Below are positions 8,243 to 16,927 of a stretch of DNA of 37,620 nt, piece after piece (positions within the stretch are counted from its first letter, which is position 1; each line of letters begins with the position of its first letter). Location: NCBI GenBank assembly GCA_947259095.1, contig CAMYLA010000032.1, positions 1-37,620 of the forward strand. Direction: 5' to 3'. The position numbers and the translations under genes are program-made. Source of the stretch: an uncultured Acidimicrobiaceae bacterium (GTDB lineage: Bacteria > Actinomycetota > Acidimicrobiia > Acidimicrobiales > SZUA-35). The notes under the pieces are model-generated. The model did no database searches and had not been told where the DNA came from. It saw only the letters and a list, made by a program, of their open reading frames with translations.

Positions 8243-9712
8243 ATGAATGTGCTGGTGGCGTCGGCCGAGATGGCACCGATCGCCCGGGTCGGGGGCATGG
8301 CGGAAGCGGTTGCCGGTCTGGTCAGGCAACTTCGGCGGGACGGTCTCGACGTCGTGGTTGCATTGCCGGACTACGGCGGCGTGACCCTGGCCGACGAGCA
8401 ACGATGGGAACTGCCGGTCCCGTCATGGGCAGCGCCGGTCACCGCCCGCACCGGCAACCTCGACGGCGAGGGTCCGATCGTCCTGATCGAATCGCCCGGC
8501 AGCGTCAAACCCCACCCCTACAACGACGACACCGGCCAGGCCTTTCACGACAACGACCTGCGGTTCTTCTCGTTCTCGGCCGGGATCGCAGCCCTGACCG
8601 AACAGATCCGACCCGACGTCCTCCACCTCAACGACTGGCACACTGCGGCCACGCTCGGCCTGCTGACCGACCCGCCGCCGACGGTGTTCACCATCCACAC
8701 CCTCGCCTACCAGGGCGTCTGCAGCGGAGAGTGGCTCAACCGACTCAATCGATCGCCCGAGCTCTTCTTGTGGTATGGCGCCACCAACCCGCTCCTGGGG
8801 GCCATCCAACTCGCCGATCGGGTGGCGGCGGTCAGCCCCAACTACGCAAACGAGATCCGCACCGAGGCTCATGGCATGGGCCTCCACCACCAGCTGTCGG
8901 CACTCGGCGACCGACTGGAGGGGGTGATCAACGGCATCGACGCCGAGGAGTGGAATCCGGCGACCGACCCTCACCTGATTGCCAACTTCGCCGTCGACAA
9001 CATGCGGGGCAAAGGCGCCAACCGCACCGCCCTGGCCGAGGCGTTCGGCTTGGCCACCGACGGCCCGGCCCAGCCGATCATCGGCATGGTCAGCCGGTTG
9101 GTTGGCCAGAAGGGCATCGATCTGGCGATCGACGCCGCCAGGTTCCTCGAACATCTGCCGGCCAGGCTCGTGGTGCTGGGATCGGGCGACGCCGCCATCG
9201 TCGACGCCCTCCGGGGCCTGGCGGCCCGCTTCCCCGATCGAGTGGGTTTCACCAACGACTACGATGCGGCGCTGAGCCACACCATCTTCGCCGGCTCGGA
9301 TCTGCTGCTGATGCCGAGCCGTTTCGAGCCATGCGGTCTGGCCCAGATGCAGGCGATGACCTACGGCACCATCCCGGTCGTGACCGACGTCGGCGGCCTC
9401 CGGGACACCGTGATCGACGCCGATGAAGCGCCGGACCTCGGTACGGGCTTCGTCAGCCGATCGGTCGATACCGCCGGCACGGTTGATGCGCTGCACCGGG
9501 CGGTCAGAGCTTGGCGATCGACCAACCGCCGGTCCGCCATCCGGGGTCGGGGCATGGCCATCGACTGGAGCTGGTCCGGACCGGCCGGGCGGTACCGGGA
9601 GATCTATCGTTCGCTCGCCCCCGACCACCACGACATCTCAGGCGAGATGGTCGGTGACGATCGAGATGGCGAGTCCGAAGCTCCCGACACCGGCGATCCC
9701 GGTCAGCCGTAG
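8243..9712 (+). CDS. glgA: Glycogen synthase, GT5 family
   Basis: This 489-residue GT-B enzyme adds glucose from a nucleotide sugar, normally ADP-glucose, to growing glycogen. It has the N-terminal motif AEMAPIARVGGM, HLNDWHTAA, the second-domain opening GMVSRLVGQKGIDLAI, and SRFEPCGLAQMQAMTYG with the conserved Glu362. An oddity is Arg15 where almost all GT5 synthases have the Lys of the KxGG nucleotide-binding motif; the change keeps the charge. The ATG at 8243 has GGGAGAG about eight bases upstream. A gap of 138 bases separates it from glgX, with a possible -10 (TAGATT, 8203-8208), so it may have its own promoter. The convergent glgC ends seven bases after its stop. Confidence 0.93.
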   Translation: MNVLVASAEMAPIARVGGMAEAVAGLVRQLRRDGLDVVVALPDYGGVTLADEQRWELPVPSWAAPVTARTGNLDGEGPIVLIESPGSVKPHPYNDDTGQAFHDNDLRFFSFSAGIAALTEQIRPDVLHLNDWHTAATLGLLTDPPPTVFTIHTLAYQGVCSGEWLNRLNRSPELFLWYGATNPLLGAIQLADRVAAVSPNYANEIRTEAHGMGLHHQLSALGDRLEGVINGIDAEEWNPATDPHLIANFAVDNMRGKGANRTALAEAFGLATDGPAQPIIGMVSRLVGQKGIDLAIDAARFLEHLPARLVVLGSGDAAIVDALRGLAARFPDRVGFTNDYDAALSHTIFAGSDLLLMPSRFEPCGLAQMQAMTYGTIPVVTDVGGLRDTVIDADEAPDLGTGFVSRSVDTAGTVDALHRAVRAWRSTNRRSAIRGRGMAIDWSWSGPAGRYREIYRSLAPDHHDISGEMVGDDRDGESEAPDTGDPGQP

Positions 9713-9719
9713 GCGCCGT

Positions 9720-10952
9720 CTATCCGACCTTGGTGCCCTTTGCCACGGCAACGATGCCGCCGTCGCTGAGGGTGAAGCGCTCGCCGTCCTCTTCGGCGTC
9801 GACGCCGAGCTGGGCGCCGGGCGCCAGTTCGACGTTCTTGTCGACGATGGCGTTGCGAACGACGGCATCGGGACCGATCACCGCGTCGTCCATCACGATC
9901 GAGTTCTCGACAACCGCCCCGGCGGCGATGCGGACCCCGGATGAAATCACAGAGTTGTGGACCGTGCCGCCGGACACGATCACCCCACGGCAGAGCATGG
10001 AGTCCGTCACCTCACAGCCCCGACCGTTGTCCCGCACGAACTTGGTGGGCGGCAGGTCCCGACCGAGGGTATGGACCGGCCAGGTCCGGTTGTAGAGGTT
10101 GAACTGGGGCTCGGGGGCCACCAGGTCCATATGGGCGTCGTAGTACGAGTCGAGCGTCCCCACGTCGCGCCAGTACGCAGGGTCGTGTTCCGCCCCCGGC
10201 ACGAGATTCCCGGTGAAATCGTAGAAGTGGGCCTCGCCGGCCTTGACCATGGCCGGGATCAGGTTGCCGCCGACGTCGTGGTGGGAGCCCTCGTCATCGG
10301 CGTCGGTCTTGATGATTTCCTCCAGGGCACTGCGGTTGAAGATGTAGTTCCCCATCGACGCCAGCACCATCGACGGATCCTCCGGCATACCGGCCACCTC
10401 GGTCGGCTTTTCCCGGAAGTCGCTGATCTTGGTTTCGGCACCGGGATCGATGATGCCGAACTGGTCCGCCTGCTCGATGGGGACCCGGATGGCGGCAACG
10501 GTGACGCCGGCGCCGGTCGCCATGTGCTGGTCGAGGAACTGACGCGGGTCCATCCAGTAGATGTGGTCGGCACCGAAGACGAACACGAAATCGGGGTCCT
10601 CGTCCTCGATGATGTTCATGTTCTGGAAGATCGCATCGGCCGACCCGTGGAACCAACGAGGTCCCTTGCGCATCTGGGCCGGCACCGAGGTCACGTAGCT
10701 CCCGAGCATGGTGGACATCCGCCAGGTCCGGCTGATGTGAACATCGAGGCTGTGGCTCTTGTACTGGGTGAGCACCACGATCTTGCGATAGCCGCCGTTG
10801 GCCAGGTTGGACAACGCAAAGTCGATCAACCGGTAGTGACCAGCGAATGGGACGGCCGGTTTGGCACGATCGAGGGTGAGCGGCTGGAGACGTTTTCCCT
10901 CACCTCCGGCCAAGACGATGCTCAGCGTGCGAGGTCGCTGGTAATACTCCAC
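9720..10952 (-). CDS. glgC: Glucose-1-phosphate adenylyltransferase (ADP-glucose pyrophosphorylase)
   Basis: This 410-residue enzyme makes ADP-glucose from ATP and glucose 1-phosphate, the committed step of bacterial glycogen synthesis. The N-terminal nucleotidyltransferase domain has VLAGGEGKRLQPLT, KPAVPFAGHYRLIDFALSN and FGADHIYWMD. The C-terminal part is a left-handed beta helix of hexapeptide-like repeats (about 300-390). The start is GTG at 10952 with GAGAGG five bases upstream on the minus strand, which gives the conserved short N-terminus before the VLAGG motif. It is convergent with glgA and divergent from glgB, so it is transcribed separately from the other glycogen genes and could be controlled independently. 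Confidence 0.95.
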   Translation of the reverse strand: MEYYQRPRTLSIVLAGGEGKRLQPLTLDRAKPAVPFAGHYRLIDFALSNLANGGYRKIVVLTQYKSHSLDVHISRTWRMSTMLGSYVTSVPAQMRKGPRWFHGSADAIFQNMNIIEDEDPDFVFVFGADHIYWMDPRQFLDQHMATGAGVTVAAIRVPIEQADQFGIIDPGAETKISDFREKPTEVAGMPEDPSMVLASMGNYIFNRSALEEIIKTDADDEGSHHDVGGNLIPAMVKAGEAHFYDFTGNLVPGAEHDPAYWRDVGTLDSYYDAHMDLVAPEPQFNLYNRTWPVHTLGRDLPPTKFVRDNGRGCEVTDSMLCRGVIVSGGTVHNSVISSGVRIAAGAVVENSIVMDDAVIGPDAVVRNAIVDKNVELAPGAQLGVDAEEDGERFTLSDGGIVAVAKGTKVG

Positions 10953-11057
10953 TCTTGCCTCTCAATCGTTTGCATTCCGTGGGTCTACATGTTCCTAGTA
11001 TGTGATGTCGGCACGGACCTCACCAATTGAACCGACCGCACGAAGAAGAAGTCTCCT
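10953..11057. promoter_or_regulatory. Divergent promoter region glgC / glgB
   Basis: The 105 bases between the two starts are more AT-rich than the genes. On the plus strand, TAGTAT (10996-11001) is a good -10 candidate for glgB. On the minus strand, CATACT with TTGGTG 18 bases upstream could serve glgC; this -10 overlaps the glgB one, so the two promoters may compete. GlgB has an AAGAAGAAG purine run before its ATG. No operator for a known regulator was recognised. Confidence 0.4.
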
Positions 11058-13019
11058 ATGGTTGACCCGATGCCACTCTCCGACGAAGTCCGCCATAGTT
11101 TCAGCTCGGGATTCCACGTCGACCTCGCCACCATACTTGGCGCACACCCGACACCGGAAGGGGTCTCGTTCGCTGTCTGGGCCCCCAACGCCGATCGGGT
11201 GGACGTGATCGGATCCTGGAACGACTGGCATGGCGAGGTCGACGGCCTGGCCCCCGACGACTCCGGCATCTGGCACGGCACCATCGCCGGAGCCGCGGTG
11301 GGCGATGGCTACAAGTACCGGATCCGAAACCGTTTCGACGGCTCGGTCCGCGAAAAGGCCGACCCGGTCGGTTTCAGCTTCGAGGAGCCGCCACGAACCG
11401 CATCGCTGGTCGCCGACCTCAGCTACCGCTGGGGTGACGACGCCTGGATGGCGGGCCGGGCCTCGGCCAACTCGCTCCAGTCGGCGATGTCGATCTACGA
11501 GGTCCACCTCGGATCCTGGCGCTACGAACCGGGAGGCTACCGGGCCCTGGCCCAACAGCTGGCCGACTACCTCGACGAGACCGGCTTCACCCACGTCGAG
11601 CTGTTGCCGATCATGGAGCACCCGTTCTACGGGTCCTGGGGCTACCAGACGCTGGGCTACTTCGCACCGTCACGCCGCTACGGCCCACCGACCGATTTCA
11701 AGTACATGGTCGACACGCTGCACCAGCGGGGCTACGGGGTGATCCTCGACTGGGTGCCGTCACACTTCCCGCTCGACGAGTCGGGGCTGGCCCAATTCGA
11801 CGGGACTGCGCTCTACGAACACGCCGACCCGAAGCTCGGGTTCCATCCGGACTGGAAAAGCGGCATCTTCAACTACGACCGGCACGAGGTGCGGAGCTTC
11901 CTGATGTCGAGCGCCATGTTCTGGCTCGACGAATACCACGCCGATGGGATCCGGGTCGATGCGGTGGCCTCGATGCTCTACCGGGACTACTCCCGCAACG
12001 AGGGGGAATGGATCCCCAACGAACACGGCGGGCGGGAGAACTACGGTGCGGTCAGGTTCCTCCAGCGGCTCAACCGGTCGATCTACGCCAGACATCCCGA
12101 CGTACAGATGATCGCCGAGGAATCCACATCGTGGCCCGGCGTTTCCCGGCCAACCGACGGCGGGGGCCTCGGCTTCGGCATGAAATGGGACATGGGCTGG
12201 ATGCACGACACCCTCCAGTTCCTGGAGCGGGACCCCATCCACCGCACCCACCACCTCGGCGAGGCGACCTTCCGCATGATCTACGCCTTCACCGAGAACT
12301 TCGTGCTGCCGTTGTCCCACGACGAGGTGGTCCACGGCAAGGGCTCGATGGTCGACAAGATGCCGGGCGATCGCTGGCAACAACTGGCCAACCTCCGGTT
12401 GCTGTACGGCTACCAGTGGGCGGTACCCGGCAAACCGTTGCTGTTCATGGGTTCGGAGTTCGCCGTTTCCGAGGAGTGGAACCATGAACAGGAATTGAAC
12501 TGGTCACTGCTCGAGTACGACGAGCACCGGGGAGTGAAGGACCTGATCTTCGCGCTGAACCACCTGCAGCAGCAGGAGGGCGCCCTGCATCTTGTCGACT
12601 TCGAGGGCGACGGATTCGAATGGATCGCCGTCGACCACGAACGCAGCATGCTGGTCTTCGAGCGACGGGCCCCCGGCCATCGACCGGTGGTGGTGGTGCT
12701 GAACCTCACCCCGGTCCCGCGGCCCGAGTACCGGATCGGGGTGACCGAGGACGGACCATGGGTGGAGTTGGTCAACACCGACGACGAGCGGTTCGGGGGC
12801 AGCGGGACGTTGAACCCCCGGCCGGTGACGGCCGAGGCGGTCAGTGCCGGTGGCCGAGCCCACTCGATCGTGATCACCGCACCGCCCCTGTCCGCAGTGC
12901 TCCTGGCCCCCGACGGCCCCCGGCCTCGCCCCCAGGAGGCGACCGGTGCGATGGCATCGACGAGCGACCCGGCCACGACCTCCGGCACCGGCGCCGAGCC
13001 GGACCCCGGCGATCGCTAG
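11058..13019 (+). CDS. glgB: 1,4-alpha-glucan branching enzyme
   Basis: This 653-residue GH13_9 enzyme introduces alpha-1,6 branches into glycogen. It has one N-terminal CBM48 domain (about 30-110, with [15 protein letters not shown]), so it is of the shorter type without the second N-terminal module. The barrel contains [22 protein letters not shown], the predicted nucleophile Asp301 ([11 protein letters not shown]), acid/base Glu354 ([10 protein letters not shown]) and Asp422 ([11 protein letters not shown]). The C-terminal 40 residues are a Pro/Ser/Thr-rich tail with no family similarity that I can see. A second ATG at 11070 is a possible alternative start. It closes the glycogen locus. 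Confidence 0.95.
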   Translation: MVDPMPLSDEVRHSFSSGFHVDLATILGAHPTPEGVSFAVWAPNADRVDVIGSWNDWHGEVDGLAPDDSGIWHGTIAGAAVGDGYKYRIRNRFDGSVREKADPVGFSFEEPPRTASLVADLSYRWGDDAWMAGRASANSLQSAMSIYEVHLGSWRYEPGGYRALAQQLADYLDETGFTHVELLPIMEHPFYGSWGYQTLGYFAPSRRYGPPTDFKYMVDTLHQRGYGVILDWVPSHFPLDESGLAQFDGTALYEHADPKLGFHPDWKSGIFNYDRHEVRSFLMSSAMFWLDEYHADGIRVDAVASMLYRDYSRNEGEWIPNEHGGRENYGAVRFLQRLNRSIYARHPDVQMIAEESTSWPGVSRPTDGGGLGFGMKWDMGWMHDTLQFLERDPIHRTHHLGEATFRMIYAFTENFVLPLSHDEVVHGKGSMVDKMPGDRWQQLANLRLLYGYQWAVPGKPLLFMGSEFAVSEEWNHEQELNWSLLEYDEHRGVKDLIFALNHLQQQEGALHLVDFEGDGFEWIAVDHERSMLVFERRAPGHRPVVVVLNLTPVPRPEYRIGVTEDGPWVELVNTDDERFGGSGTLNPRPVTAEAVSAGGRAHSIVITAPPLSAVLLAPDGPRPRPQEATGAMASTSDPATTSGTGAEPDPGDR

Positions 13020-13035
13020 CCCGAAACGGCCCGGG

Positions 13036-13249
13036 CCGCTCGAGCGCATCGACAGCCTCCCGGAGGGTGAGCGACCACGCCTCCTCGTCTTCGGCGAGAG
13101 CCTTGGCTCCGAGCGACCTGACCTCGTAGGAGCTGTTCTCCACCGATGCCGAGTGGAACGATCCCCGCGTCGTCTACCTGCAGAACTCGTCGGACCCGAT
13201 CACGTATTTCAGTTCCCGGTGCCGCCATCGGCGTGCACCGACCTCATGA
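13036..13249 (+). pseudogene. Remnant of an alpha/beta-hydrolase (Abhydrolase_9/DUF2319-like) gene
   Basis: Two protein blocks in different plus-strand frames resemble conserved parts of one family of membrane-associated alpha/beta hydrolases. Block one (13036-13110) reads LERIDSLPEGERPRLLVFGE and then SLGS, containing the nucleophile elbow GESLG (Ser codon 13099-13101). Block two (13130-13213) reads ELFSTDAEWNDPRVVYLQN and then SSDPITYFS, matching the PRVVYLQ-SDP motif near the C-terminus of the family. In intact relatives, roughly 80 residues lie between these blocks. Here, only a few codons and a frameshift remain, and the N- and C-terminal parts are gone. The remnant starts directly after the glgB stop. 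Assignment is from remembered motifs and should be tested by a profile search. Confidence 0.55.
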
Positions 13250-13261
13250 CGGCGTGCGCCC

Positions 13262-13963
13262 TCAGCCGGGGGTGTCGAGACAGACGATGGAGCCGTTGCT
13301 CAGCGTGACCTCTCGGTCGGTTCCCAACGGACAGACGCCGTCTGGCAGCCGGGCCCCGAAGACCCGCCCGTCTGCGTTGGCCGTGCACGGCACCTCGAGC
13401 AACGCCGGGCCGCTGGTGACGACGACGCAGTCGTTGGCGACAATCCCGGCGCCGAGGTTCGGACCGGGCACGGTGCTGGCAGTGGTCCGGTCGACCGAAT
13501 TTCGGGCGTAGGCGGTGAAGACGAAGATCGCCACCAGCAGGCCCAGCACGGCCAGGACCGGGGCGGCCCGAAGGATCAGCGAGCTACGGGACGAGATCTC
13601 GTCGAACTGGGACTCACGGCGGGCGGCGAGGAAGGCAGGGTCGAGCAGCCGGGGATCGATCCTGGTCACGCCATCGTCGGTCCTGACGCCGGCTGCCCCG
13701 GTCGAACCCGGGTACCGGGTCTCCTGGGGGACCAGCTGGCGGTCGTAGGCCTCGCGACTGACCTTGTCGCCAAGGACCGACCACGCCTGGTTGACCCGAC
13801 GCATCGCCCGCTCGGCCTTGTCGGACTCCTCGGCCGACTCGCCGCTGTGGCGGTCGGGGTGCCAACGCCGGGCCGCCGAAAGGTAGGCGCGCCGAATCTG
13901 GTCGTGCTCGGCTCGGGGATCGACACCGAGAATGTCGTAATGGGTATACGATTTGCCAGCCAC
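13262..13963 (-). CDS. Membrane-anchored J-domain protein
   Basis: This 233-residue protein has an N-terminal DnaJ domain (about 4-65: SYTHYDILGVDPRAEHDQIR, then the HPD tripeptide in RRWHPDRHSG), a charged linker, one membrane helix (about residues 143-167, LRAAPVLAVLGLLVAIFVFTA), and an outside domain of about 65 residues with four Cys. It lacks the Gly/Phe region and zinc fingers of DnaJ proper. The J domain should face the cytoplasm and recruit DnaK to the membrane; the partner is unknown. The reading frame stays open to 14089, but the GTG at 13963 has GGAGG eight bases upstream and starts immediately before the J domain, so I chose it. The gene is divergent from the oxidoreductase at 14104. 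Confidence 0.8.
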   Translation of the reverse strand: MAGKSYTHYDILGVDPRAEHDQIRRAYLSAARRWHPDRHSGESAEESDKAERAMRRVNQAWSVLGDKVSREAYDRQLVPQETRYPGSTGAAGVRTDDGVTRIDPRLLDPAFLAARRESQFDEISSRSSLILRAAPVLAVLGLLVAIFVFTAYARNSVDRTTASTVPGPNLGAGIVANDCVVVTSGPALLEVPCTANADGRVFGARLPDGVCPLGTDREVTLSNGSIVCLDTPG

Positions 13964-14103
13964 GAACAGGGCCTCCGACTCCCTCCAACCCAAGGGTAGG
14001 GGCACCGGGGTGGCCCTTGTGATATCGATCGCAGATCCTCGGTCGAGTAGCCTCATCCGGCAACGCGAACACATGGCCGCGACGGTCAACGAGGAGATCA
14101 GGG

Positions 14104-15132
14104 ATGCGACTGGGATTGGGAATGGGATACTGGTCTGCCGGGCCTCCGGCGGGTGCGGCGGAGCAGATCGCCACCGCAGAACGGTTGGGTTTCGACTGCA
14201 TCTGGACCGCCGAGGCCTACGGCAGCGACGCCCTCACGCCGCTGGCATGGTGGGGAGCCGCCACCTCCGAGATCGGCCTCGGCACCTCGATCTGTCAGAT
14301 CTCGGCCCGGACCCCGTCGGCCATGGCCATGGCCGCCATGTCGCTCGACCACCTGTCGAACGGGCGGTTCCGGCTCGGCCTCGGTGCATCCGGGCCGCAG
14401 GTGGTGGAGGGCTGGTACGGCCGGCCCTATCCCCGGCCCCTGGCCAGGACCAGGGAATACGTGGACATCGTGCGCCGCATCGTCGCCCGCCAGGAACCGG
14501 TCAGCTACGACGGCGACCACTACCAGATGCCGCTCGACGGCGGAACCGGGCTTGGCAAGCCGCTCAAGTCCACCATTCACCCCCTCCGAACCGAGATCCC
14601 CATCTATCTCGGGGCCGAAGGGCCGAAGAACGTTGCGATGACGGCCGAGATCGCCGACGGCTGGCTGCCGCTGTTCTTCGCCCCCAAGGACAACCAGTTC
14701 TATCTCGACGCCATGAACGAGGGGTTCGGCCGACCCGGTGCCCGCCGGACGATCGACGACTTCGACGTTGCGGCCGTGGTACCGGTGGTCATCAACGACG
14801 ACATCGAAGCCGCAGCCGACGCCATCCGGCCCATGCTGGCCCTCTATGCCGGTGGTATGGGGGCAAGGAACGCCAACTTCCACCTCGACGTGTTCAGCCG
14901 GATGGGCCACGAGGACGTGTGCGCCAAGGTCCAGGAGATGTACCTGGCCGGAGACAAGCGCTCGGCCATCGCCGCCATTCCCACCGCCATGGTGGAGGAT
15001 GTCGCCCTGATCGGGCCGGCGGCAAAGATCCGCGACGATCTCGAACCGTGGCGGGAGTCGGTGGTGAACACGCTGGTGATCAGCGGCCCACCGCAGGTCC
15101 TGGAAGCGACGGCTGAGCTGGTGCTTGACTGA
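14104..15132 (+). CDS. LLM-class F420-dependent oxidoreductase
   Basis: This 342-residue luciferase-like protein has a single TIM-barrel domain. Family features are MRLGLGMGYWSAGP, the AERLGFDCIWTAEAYGSDA block, TSICQISARTPSAMAMAAM, LSNGRFRLGLGASGPQVVEGW, and IYLGAEGPKNVAMTAEIADG. It most resembles the actinobacterial group of F420H2-dependent reductases or dehydrogenases. The F420 preference is inferred from the group, because FMN enzymes share the fold. The substrate is unknown. GAGGAG lies seven bases upstream of the ATG at 14104. The last 53 bases overlap the 3' end of the convergent membrane-protein gene. Confidence 0.85.
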   Translation: MRLGLGMGYWSAGPPAGAAEQIATAERLGFDCIWTAEAYGSDALTPLAWWGAATSEIGLGTSICQISARTPSAMAMAAMSLDHLSNGRFRLGLGASGPQVVEGWYGRPYPRPLARTREYVDIVRRIVARQEPVSYDGDHYQMPLDGGTGLGKPLKSTIHPLRTEIPIYLGAEGPKNVAMTAEIADGWLPLFFAPKDNQFYLDAMNEGFGRPGARRTIDDFDVAAVVPVVINDDIEAAADAIRPMLALYAGGMGARNANFHLDVFSRMGHEDVCAKVQEMYLAGDKRSAIAAIPTAMVEDVALIGPAAKIRDDLEPWRESVVNTLVISGPPQVLEATAELVLD

Positions 15133-15898
15133 TCAGCTCGCCGATGCCGTTGTCGGTCGCGGCCTCGGCGATCGCCTCACCGGCTTCGGTCGCCCCCACG
15201 GCTGCGGTGGCGGCCACCACCCGGGCGGCGGCCAGCGAAGCCCAGGCCAGGGCCAGACCCTCGACAACCAGCAACGGGGCCAGGATGCCGGTGGGATGGA
15301 GCACATGTAGCCACCCGACGGTGAGCTGGTAGGCGATCCCAACGCTGAGCAGTGCCAGAGGGACCGCAGAGGCGATCGACGTGAGCAGCACCCAGCGGGC
15401 CACCACCAGCAGGGTGTAGAACGCGGCCCCGACCACCAACACGATCGCGACGGGGTGGGGCCGATCGCCAACCGCGACCAGCAGTCCGGCGGCCACGGCC
15501 ACCACTGCTGTCGCGGCGTGGCCCGCAAGCCCGGTCAGGGTCGAACCGGAACCGATTCGGGACGCCGCGGGAATGTGGTCCATGGTTCGCAGGACCCAGA
15601 GCAACCCGATCAGGCAACCGAAGATTGCCAGCAGCACCGACACCGCCTCCACACCGTCGAGCGAGCGGGACAGGTCCCGCTCGTCGACCGATCGCAGCCC
15701 GACGGAGGCGAAGCCGATCCACACCAGGGCGACCCCGGGGATGATCCACGACAGACACACCATCCGCATTGCGGTCGAACAGGTCAACCGGGCGCCGAGC
15801 GTCTCCGAGATCGATTCCGGTCGCTTCACCCCTTGGCTTTCCACCGTTAAGAATTCGGCGTTCGACAGGTGACCTTGAGCGACCCACCCCAGGTTCAT
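15080..15898 (-). CDS. Hypothetical integral membrane protein
   Basis: This encodes 272 residues if translated from the ATG at 15898. About six hydrophobic segments are visible, including MVCLSWIIPGVALVWIGFA, VSVLLAIFGCLIGLLWVL, ATAVVAVAAGLLVAVG, PVAIVLVVGAAFYTLLVVA, AVPLALLSVGIAYQL and APLLVVEGLALAWASLAAA. I do not recognise the family. A shorter start at 15769 (MRMVCLSW) just before the first helix is equally possible; neither has a clear Shine-Dalgarno. The frame is open far upstream, but there it only shadows menA on the same strand. It follows menA by 62 bases in the same direction, so it is probably the last gene of a murF-menA unit. Its 3' end overlaps the convergent oxidoreductase gene by 53 bases. 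Confidence 0.65.
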   Translation of the reverse strand: MNLGWVAQGHLSNAEFLTVESQGVKRPESISETLGARLTCSTAMRMVCLSWIIPGVALVWIGFASVGLRSVDERDLSRSLDGVEAVSVLLAIFGCLIGLLWVLRTMDHIPAASRIGSGSTLTGLAGHAATAVVAVAAGLLVAVGDRPHPVAIVLVVGAAFYTLLVVARWVLLTSIASAVPLALLSVGIAYQLTVGWLHVLHPTGILAPLLVVEGLALAWASLAAARVVAATAAVGATEAGEAIAEAATDNGIGELISQAPAQPSLPGPAVGR

Positions 15899-15960
15899 CC
15901 AACCGCAACCGCCACGCCGTGCCGGTCGGCCCTGCGCCGGCCGCCCGACGGCGTCCGGCG

Positions 15961-16836
15961 TCAGCCGATGGCCAGGCCGAGCGCCAGCAGCAAGCCGGTG
16001 GCCAGTTGGGTTTGGCCGGTGGCGCCCAGGATCGGGATCAGCTCCCTCCCCGAGGTTCCCGACAGCACCGACCGGACCGGGGCCACGCCCCGAAGCAGGC
16101 CGACCAGGCCGAGCAGGGCCGGCAGCCGGTACAGGCCGCAGGCCACCACGCCCAGGGCGGTGCCGACCAGCAGGAGCAGGTAGAACTGCCTGGTCCTGGT
16201 GTCGCCGAGCTTCACCGCCAGGGTGTTCTTGCCTGCGGTGGTGTCGCCGGGGATGTCGCGGAGGTTGTTGATCACCAGCAACGCAACCGCCAGCAGACCG
16301 ACCGGAACCGCAGCCACGACCGCCAAGCCGGTGATGGTCCGATCTTGTACGTAGGCCGATCCGACGGTTGCCACCAGCCCGAAGAACACGAACACGAAGA
16401 TCTCGCCCAGCCCGGCGTAGCCGTACGGTCTCGGTCCGCCGGTATAGGCCCAGCCGGCCAGCATCGAGGCCGCGCCGACCACCAGCAGCTCCGGTCCGAC
16501 CGCCAGTGCCAGGGCCCCGCCGGCCACCGCGGCGACGCCGAAACTGACCGCCGCCGCCGCCTTGACCCGGCGGGCGGTTGCCAATCCACCGGCCACCAGC
16601 CTGACCGGTCCGACCCGACCGTCGTCGGTGCCCCGCTCGCCGTCGGCGTAGTCGTTGACGTAGTTCGTGGCGATCTGCAACGCCAGCGAGACGATCAGCG
16701 CCGCCACCGCCCGCCACCAGATCGGTTGACCGTCAAGGGTTGCGGTCCCGACCGCAACCGGAACCACCGCAGCAGGCAGCGTTCGCGGTCGGGCGCCGGC
16801 CCACCAGACACCGAGGGGTACGCCACCGAGGTTCAT
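15961..16836 (-). CDS. menA: 1,4-dihydroxy-2-naphthoate polyprenyltransferase
   Basis: This 291-residue UbiA-family membrane enzyme attaches the prenyl chain to 1,4-dihydroxy-2-naphthoate to form demethylmenaquinone. The two Asp-rich motifs that bind Mg and prenyl diphosphate are present: NYVNDYADGERGTDD (from Asn58) and NNLRDIPGDTTAGKNTLAV (Asp194 and Asp198). About eight hydrophobic helices are visible, and the length is normal. The opening ARPRTLPAAVVPVAVG is typical of MenA. The ATG at 16836 sits 91 bases downstream of murF on the same strand. It implies that respiration uses menaquinone; no other men genes lie in the window. Confidence 0.95.
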   Translation of the reverse strand: MNLGGVPLGVWWAGARPRTLPAAVVPVAVGTATLDGQPIWWRAVAALIVSLALQIATNYVNDYADGERGTDDGRVGPVRLVAGGLATARRVKAAAAVSFGVAAVAGGALALAVGPELLVVGAASMLAGWAYTGGPRPYGYAGLGEIFVFVFFGLVATVGSAYVQDRTITGLAVVAAVPVGLLAVALLVINNLRDIPGDTTAGKNTLAVKLGDTRTRQFYLLLLVGTALGVVACGLYRLPALLGLVGLLRGVAPVRSVLSGTSGRELIPILGATGQTQLATGLLLALGLAIG

Positions 16837-16927
16837 GCCGTCACACCGATGCTCGGGCCTCGGCCTTGCCAGACTCGATTTGCGCCATCCGCAGACTGTA
16901 TCGGGGAGCGGCGCCCTCAGGCCCCGG

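Noticed and set aside
12874..13143. Minus-strand 89-codon gene after glgB
   Set aside because: It overlaps the glgB 3' end, and the plus strand across it encodes the hydrolase motif GESLGS, so it is antisense to a pseudogene.
15899..16717. N-terminal extension of the membrane-protein gene to 545 residues
   Set aside because: The extra residues are Gly/Arg-rich frame-shadow of menA on the same strand; menA has clear family motifs.
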